From the NCBI GenBank assembly GCA_900550385.1, contig URRZ01000034.1, positions 1-19,606 on the forward strand: a stretch of 19,606 bases of DNA, written 5' to 3'. A program made the translations under genes and the position numbers. A model generated the notes under the pieces. It had not been told where the DNA came from and searched no databases. It was given only the letters and a program-made list of their open reading frames with translations. This stretch comes from an uncultured Coriobacteriaceae bacterium. GTDB lineage: Bacteria > Actinomycetota > Coriobacteriia > Coriobacteriales > Eggerthellaceae. This document shows, one piece after another, positions 16,348-19,606 of this stretch. Position 1 is the stretch's first letter, and each line of letters starts with the position of its first letter.

Positions 16348-18492
16348 ATGGCGTTTTTCAAGCGAAAGATGCGGGAGCAGGAAGCCGCCGCCGTCGATAA
16401 CGACATGCTCGCCGGCGTGGACGTCGACGAGAACATCGACGCCGAAGAAGTGATGCGCAAGTACGACAAGGAATCCAACACGCGCATCTGGGAGGGCATC
16501 CCCGCCGTCGTCGTCACGACGCTGATGGTGGTGTTCTCGATCTACTGCCTGTTCATGACGCTGTTCTCCACGGAGCAGGCCGAGGCGCGCCTGGCGCGCT
16601 TCCTGGCGTTCGTCATCGTCATCGGCTACATGATGTACCCGTCGCGCAAGAGCAACCACAAGGTCAACCACATCCCCTGGTACGACTTCGTGCTGATGGC
16701 TCTGGGCTTCGCGTCGTTCATGTACTTCGCGTTCAACGTCACCGACATCCTGCTGATGGGCGCGCGCATCGAGCCGTTCCATGTGGCGTTGGGCATCGTG
16801 GGCATCCTGGTGCTCGTCGAGCTGTGCCGGCGCTGCGTGGGCCTGCCCATCATCATCGTGGTGGCCTGCTTGGTGATCTACGCGCTGTACTGGCAGTTCG
16901 ACACGTCCAACAACCCCACCCTCTACGACTCCGTGCGCAAGGTGGTCCAGAAGCTGTTCTACACCACCTCGGGCGTCATCGGCACGCCCATCAACGTGTG
17001 CTACACCTACATCGTGCTGTTCGTGATCTTCGGCGCGTTCCTGGAGCGCACCGGCATCGCGAACTTCTTCATCGCGCTGGCCAACAAGATCGCCGGTTGG
17101 TCCAGCGGCGGCGCCGCGAAGGTCGCCGTCATCTCGTCGGCCCTGTGCGGCATGGTGTCGGGCTCGTCGGTGGGCAACGTGGTCACCACCGGCTCGGTCA
17201 CCATCCCCATGATGAAGAAGGTGGGCTACAAGCCCGAGTTCGCCGGCGGCGTCGAGGCCGCGGCATCCTCGGGCGGCCAGATCATGCCCCCCATCATGGG
17301 CGCGGCGGCGTTCCTGATGGCCGAGTACATCGGCATCCCCTACATGGAGGTGGCCACCAAGGCCATCGTCCCGGCGCTGCTGTACTTCGCCGGCATCTTC
17401 ATCGCCGTGCACCTTGAGGCGAAGAAGCTGGGCCTGAAGGGCATCCCGCGCGAGGAGCTGCCCACGGGCAAGTACCTGCTGAAGAGCTGCTACCTCATCA
17501 TCCCGCTGGTGCTGCTGGTGTGGATCGTGTCCGCCGGCCTGCGCACGATGGCCGCATCCGCCGCCATCTCCATCGCCGCCGCCTTCGTGGTGGGCTTCAT
17601 CAACTTCCTCACCACCAACTGGCAGGAGCGCGAGGAGGGCGCCACGTTCGGCTCCGTGCTCGCCGAGACCGTCAAGATCGCGCTGCTCACCGTCGCCGAC
17701 GCGTTCGCCGCCGGCGCCAAGAGCACCATCCCCGTGGCCGTCGCCTGCGCGATGGCGGGCGTCATCGCCGGCTGCATCACCGTCACCGGCCTGGCCTCCA
17801 CCATCATCAACGTGATCGTGCTCATGGCTGGCGACTTCGTCATCGTGGGCCTGGTGTTCACCATGATCTGCTGCCTCATCCTGGGCATGGGCGTGCCCAC
17901 CACCGCCAACTACTGCATCATGGCCTCCACCTGCGCGCCCATCCTCATCCAGCTGGGCATCGACCCCATCTGCGCGCACTTCTTCGTGTTCTACTTCGGC
18001 ATCGCCGCCGACATCACGCCGCCGGTCGCGCTGGCGGCCTACGCCGCGTCGGCTATCGCCAAGTCGCGCCCGATGATGACGGCCGTCAACGCCACCAAGC
18101 TGGGCATCGCGAAGTTCGTGGTCCCCTACATCTTCTGCTTCAGCCCCGTGCTGCTGATGGTGGGCGACGACGTGACCGCGATCACGGTGATCCTCAACAC
18201 GCTATCCGCATTGGGCGGCATGTTCGGCATCCAATGCGCGCTCACCAACACGCTATTCGAGCGCCATATCAACCCGCTGTTCCGCATCCTTTTGGCTGCC
18301 GGCGGCCTGGGCATGATGATCCCGGGCGCCGCATCCGACGTCGCCGGCCTGGTGCTGATCCTGGTCATCTGCGGCATCCAGTTCCTGCTTGCCCGCAAGG
18401 CGAAAAAGGAAGCCCTGACCGCCGACGAGGGCGCTGCCAAGGCGCTGCAGGACGGCGAGGAAGGCGGATCCCCCGACGAGGCGCAGGCCTAG
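16348..18492 (+). CDS. TRAP transporter fused permease (DctQM type, TAXI family)
   Basis: 714 residues, the size of TAXI-family fused permeases in which the small DctQ-like part and the large DctM-like part are one chain. A polar cytoplasmic N-terminus of about 50 residues, including a charged stretch, precedes the first membrane segment. The remainder is a series of hydrophobic helices. Conserved loops include SGSSVGNVVTTGSVTIPMMKKVGY, AAASSGGQIMPPIMGAAAFLMAEYIGI, LGMGVPTTANYCIMA and GIAADITPPVALAAYAAS, all characteristic of the DctM ion-transporter superfamily. Energy comes from a sodium or proton gradient rather than ATP. GAAGGAGG precedes the ATG at good spacing. The cytoplasmic C-terminus is acidic. 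It works with the receptor encoded 172 bp upstream; the substrate is unknown. Confidence 0.95.
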   Translation: MAFFKRKMREQEAAAVDNDMLAGVDVDENIDAEEVMRKYDKESNTRIWEGIPAVVVTTLMVVFSIYCLFMTLFSTEQAEARLARFLAFVIVIGYMMYPSRKSNHKVNHIPWYDFVLMALGFASFMYFAFNVTDILLMGARIEPFHVALGIVGILVLVELCRRCVGLPIIIVVACLVIYALYWQFDTSNNPTLYDSVRKVVQKLFYTTSGVIGTPINVCYTYIVLFVIFGAFLERTGIANFFIALANKIAGWSSGGAAKVAVISSALCGMVSGSSVGNVVTTGSVTIPMMKKVGYKPEFAGGVEAAASSGGQIMPPIMGAAAFLMAEYIGIPYMEVATKAIVPALLYFAGIFIAVHLEAKKLGLKGIPREELPTGKYLLKSCYLIIPLVLLVWIVSAGLRTMAASAAISIAAAFVVGFINFLTTNWQEREEGATFGSVLAETVKIALLTVADAFAAGAKSTIPVAVACAMAGVIAGCITVTGLASTIINVIVLMAGDFVIVGLVFTMICCLILGMGVPTTANYCIMASTCAPILIQLGIDPICAHFFVFYFGIAADITPPVALAAYAASAIAKSRPMMTAVNATKLGIAKFVVPYIFCFSPVLLMVGDDVTAITVILNTLSALGGMFGIQCALTNTLFERHINPLFRILLAAGGLGMMIPGAASDVAGLVLILVICGIQFLLARKAKKEALTADEGAAKALQDGEEGGSPDEAQA

Positions 18493-18525
18493 CGCCGAAG
18501 GCCCCGACATCGGGAAGAACGGCAT

Positions 18526-18559
18526 GGCCGCAGCCGGCCGGATGTGCTAGGCTGCGGCC
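18526..18559 (+). terminator. Hairpin between the permease and reductase genes
   Basis: GGCCGCAGCC (18526-18535) and GGCTGCGGCC (18550-18559) form a perfect 10-bp stem with a 14-base loop, 33 bases after the permease stop. No T-tract follows, so it may be a weak terminator or a mRNA end protector. TAGGCT at 18548-18553, within its right half, is a weak -10 candidate for the next gene. Confidence 0.5.
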
Positions 18560-18600
18560 TGCGAGGACGCAATGGAAGCTCTACCGTGCGAGGTGAACAT

Positions 18601-19446
18601 ATGAGCAACAAGGGAATAGTGTGGGTGACCGGCTGCGACGGCTTCATCGGCAAGGAGGTCTCGCAGCGCTTCGAGCAAGCGGGCTACAACGTGGTCGGCA
18701 CCGATCTGGCCCTGAGCGTGTGCGAGCAGGAGCGCCTGGAGGCGTTCGCCGAGGAGATCCAGCCCGACGTGGTGGTGAACTGCGCAGGCATCCGCCGCGA
18801 CGCCACCAACCTGGCGACGCGCATCAAGGCCTACGAGGTCAACGCGGTAGGCGCGCGCAACGTGGCGTTGGCCGCCAACGCGGTGGGCGCCGTCGTCGTG
18901 CAGGTCTCCTCCGACGACGTGTACTCCTCGAAGCTGGACGAGCCGGTGAACGAGTTCGACAGCCCCCAGCCCAACACGCCCTACGGCAAATCGAAGCGCG
19001 CCGGCGAGATGATGGTGCGCAACACCACCCCGGACCACCTGATCATCCGCTCGTCGTGGATCTACCACGCCGACAGCGGCCAGATGAGGGCCGTGCTGGA
19101 TGCGGCGCGCGAAGGGCGCAAGATCGAGATGCGCACCGACCAGTTCGCTGCCCCCACCAGCGTCGCCCTGTACGTGGACATGATCATCCGCGCATTGGAG
19201 AAGGGCGCGACCGGCACGTTCCACATGGTGGCGCGAGGCAGCACCAGCCGTTTCGGGTTCGCCTCGAAGATCCTGGAATACGCCGGTTACGATCCCGATC
19301 AGGTGCTGGTCCCCGCCGAGGACAAGCGCACCGCCGAGAACGTGGTGCTGGAGAGCATGATGCTGGACATCGCCGGCGTGGAGATGCCCACGTGGGAGGA
19401 GGACCTGCGGTCCTACATGAAGCAGGAGGGCCTGCTCGCCGGATAG
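18601..19446 (+). CDS. NAD(P)-dependent sugar-nucleotide reductase-like protein (RmlD/extended SDR family)
   Basis: 281 residues. The N-terminal nucleotide-binding Rossmann motif is TGCDGFIG (Gly11, Gly14, Gly17). PDVVVNCAGIRR and VNAVGARNVALAANAVGAVVVQVSSDDVY follow, and the catalytic YGKSK gives Tyr128 and Lys132. Length and the SSDDVY ... N(T)PYGKSKRAGE arrangement match RmlD-like dTDP-4-dehydrorhamnose reductases and related extended SDRs. No other rhamnose-pathway gene is in the window, so the substrate remains open. A longer in-frame GTG/ATG-type start near 18544 exists, but GAGGTGAACAT directly before the ATG at 18601 and the Rossmann start make this start clear. The protein is soluble, with no signal peptide. 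It is separated from the TRAP permease by a hairpin and probably transcribed independently. Confidence 0.88.
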   Translation: MSNKGIVWVTGCDGFIGKEVSQRFEQAGYNVVGTDLALSVCEQERLEAFAEEIQPDVVVNCAGIRRDATNLATRIKAYEVNAVGARNVALAANAVGAVVVQVSSDDVYSSKLDEPVNEFDSPQPNTPYGKSKRAGEMMVRNTTPDHLIIRSSWIYHADSGQMRAVLDAAREGRKIEMRTDQFAAPTSVALYVDMIIRALEKGATGTFHMVARGSTSRFGFASKILEYAGYDPDQVLVPAEDKRTAENVVLESMMLDIAGVEMPTWEEDLRSYMKQEGLLAG

Positions 19447-19540
19447 GCGGGCGCCGCAAGGCAACCGGGAGCGCCGGAGATCCCGAAAGACCCCCATCGA
19501 TCCGAAGCGGGGGCCCTCGCGGCGCCCGCCGGCGCATTTG
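19446..19540 (+). terminator. Branched hairpin region after the reductase gene
   Basis: GGCGGGCGCCGC (19446-19457) and GCGGCGCCCGCC (19519-19530) are perfect 12-bp complements enclosing smaller stems, including CCCCC (19491-19495) with GGGGG (19509-19513). A short ATTTG follows. It starts at the last base of the reductase stop codon. Probably a terminator, though the loop is long and the neighbouring sequence may be unreliable. Confidence 0.45.
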
Positions 19541-19606
19541 GGGGGGGAGAGGGGCCGGGGGCCCCCGCACGCCCGCCCCCACGGGCCCCCCGCCCCCCCC
19601 CACCAA
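19541..19606. other. G/C-homopolymer-rich window end, possibly low-quality sequence
   Basis: The last bases consist largely of runs of G, then runs of C, unlike anything else in the window. No gene is supportable. This resembles degraded sequence at a contig edge more than biology. Confidence 0.5.

Noticed and set aside
15069..17979. Two long minus-strand open frames opposite the TRAP genes
   Set aside because: Gly/Asp/His/Val-rich antisense translations produced by the strong C-ending codon bias of the TRAP genes.

Overview
The window reads as a high-GC chromosomal segment of an anaerobic actinobacterium. My best guess is the class Coriobacteriia, family Eggerthellaceae (Eggerthella/Gordonibacter-like). 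This is inferred from the G/C-ending codon use, the stand-alone molybdopterin oxidoreductase, the TAXI-type TRAP transporter, and the short cupin and secreted-nuclease genes. No rRNA, tRNA, CRISPR array, transposase or phage gene is visible.

Layout. An amino-acid permease gene reads leftward at the left edge (67-1569). It is separated by about 570 bp of repeat-rich intergenic DNA from rightward genes for a small cupin protein and a secreted lipoprotein nuclease. A tight three-gene operon follows (MBL-fold hydrolase, dtd, nitrilase-family hydrolase), then a MerR-type regulator (6242-7180). Facing it is a leftward two-gene operon: an enolase-superfamily enzyme followed by an acetyl-CoA synthetase that is short at its N-terminus. 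A 491-bp intergenic region with two separate repeat systems divides that operon from a rightward 879-residue molybdopterin oxidoreductase. That enzyme carries a two-cluster ferredoxin module fused to its C-terminus. A strong bidirectional hairpin separates it from a leftward HD phosphohydrolase gene and a LysR-type regulator. The LysR gene is divergent from a TAXI TRAP transport locus (substrate-binding lipoprotein, intergenic hairpin, fused DctQM-type permease). An RmlD-like NAD(P)-dependent reductase closes the window, and the last ~65 bases are suspiciously G/C-homopolymeric.

How the genes fit together. The window is mostly small-molecule uptake and redox/acyl metabolism: permease and TRAP importer at the membrane, and a probably cytoplasmic Mo-bisMGD enzyme with built-in Fe-S electron transfer (no Tat signal, no neighbouring B or C subunit). 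The LysR regulator is the natural candidate to control the TRAP locus. The enolase/Acs pair may form a short catabolic route ending in an acyl-CoA. The least explained material is intergenic: a triplet of ~52-bp units (1713-1952), a 24-bp-period array in the cupin leader (2008-2103), a triplicated motif around the MBL-operon promoter, a tandem 16-bp motif in the enolase/acs promoter (10361-10413), and a perfect 26-bp inverted repeat (10500-10673). Together with the Mo-enzyme/ferredoxin fusion these are the main candidates for something undescribed.
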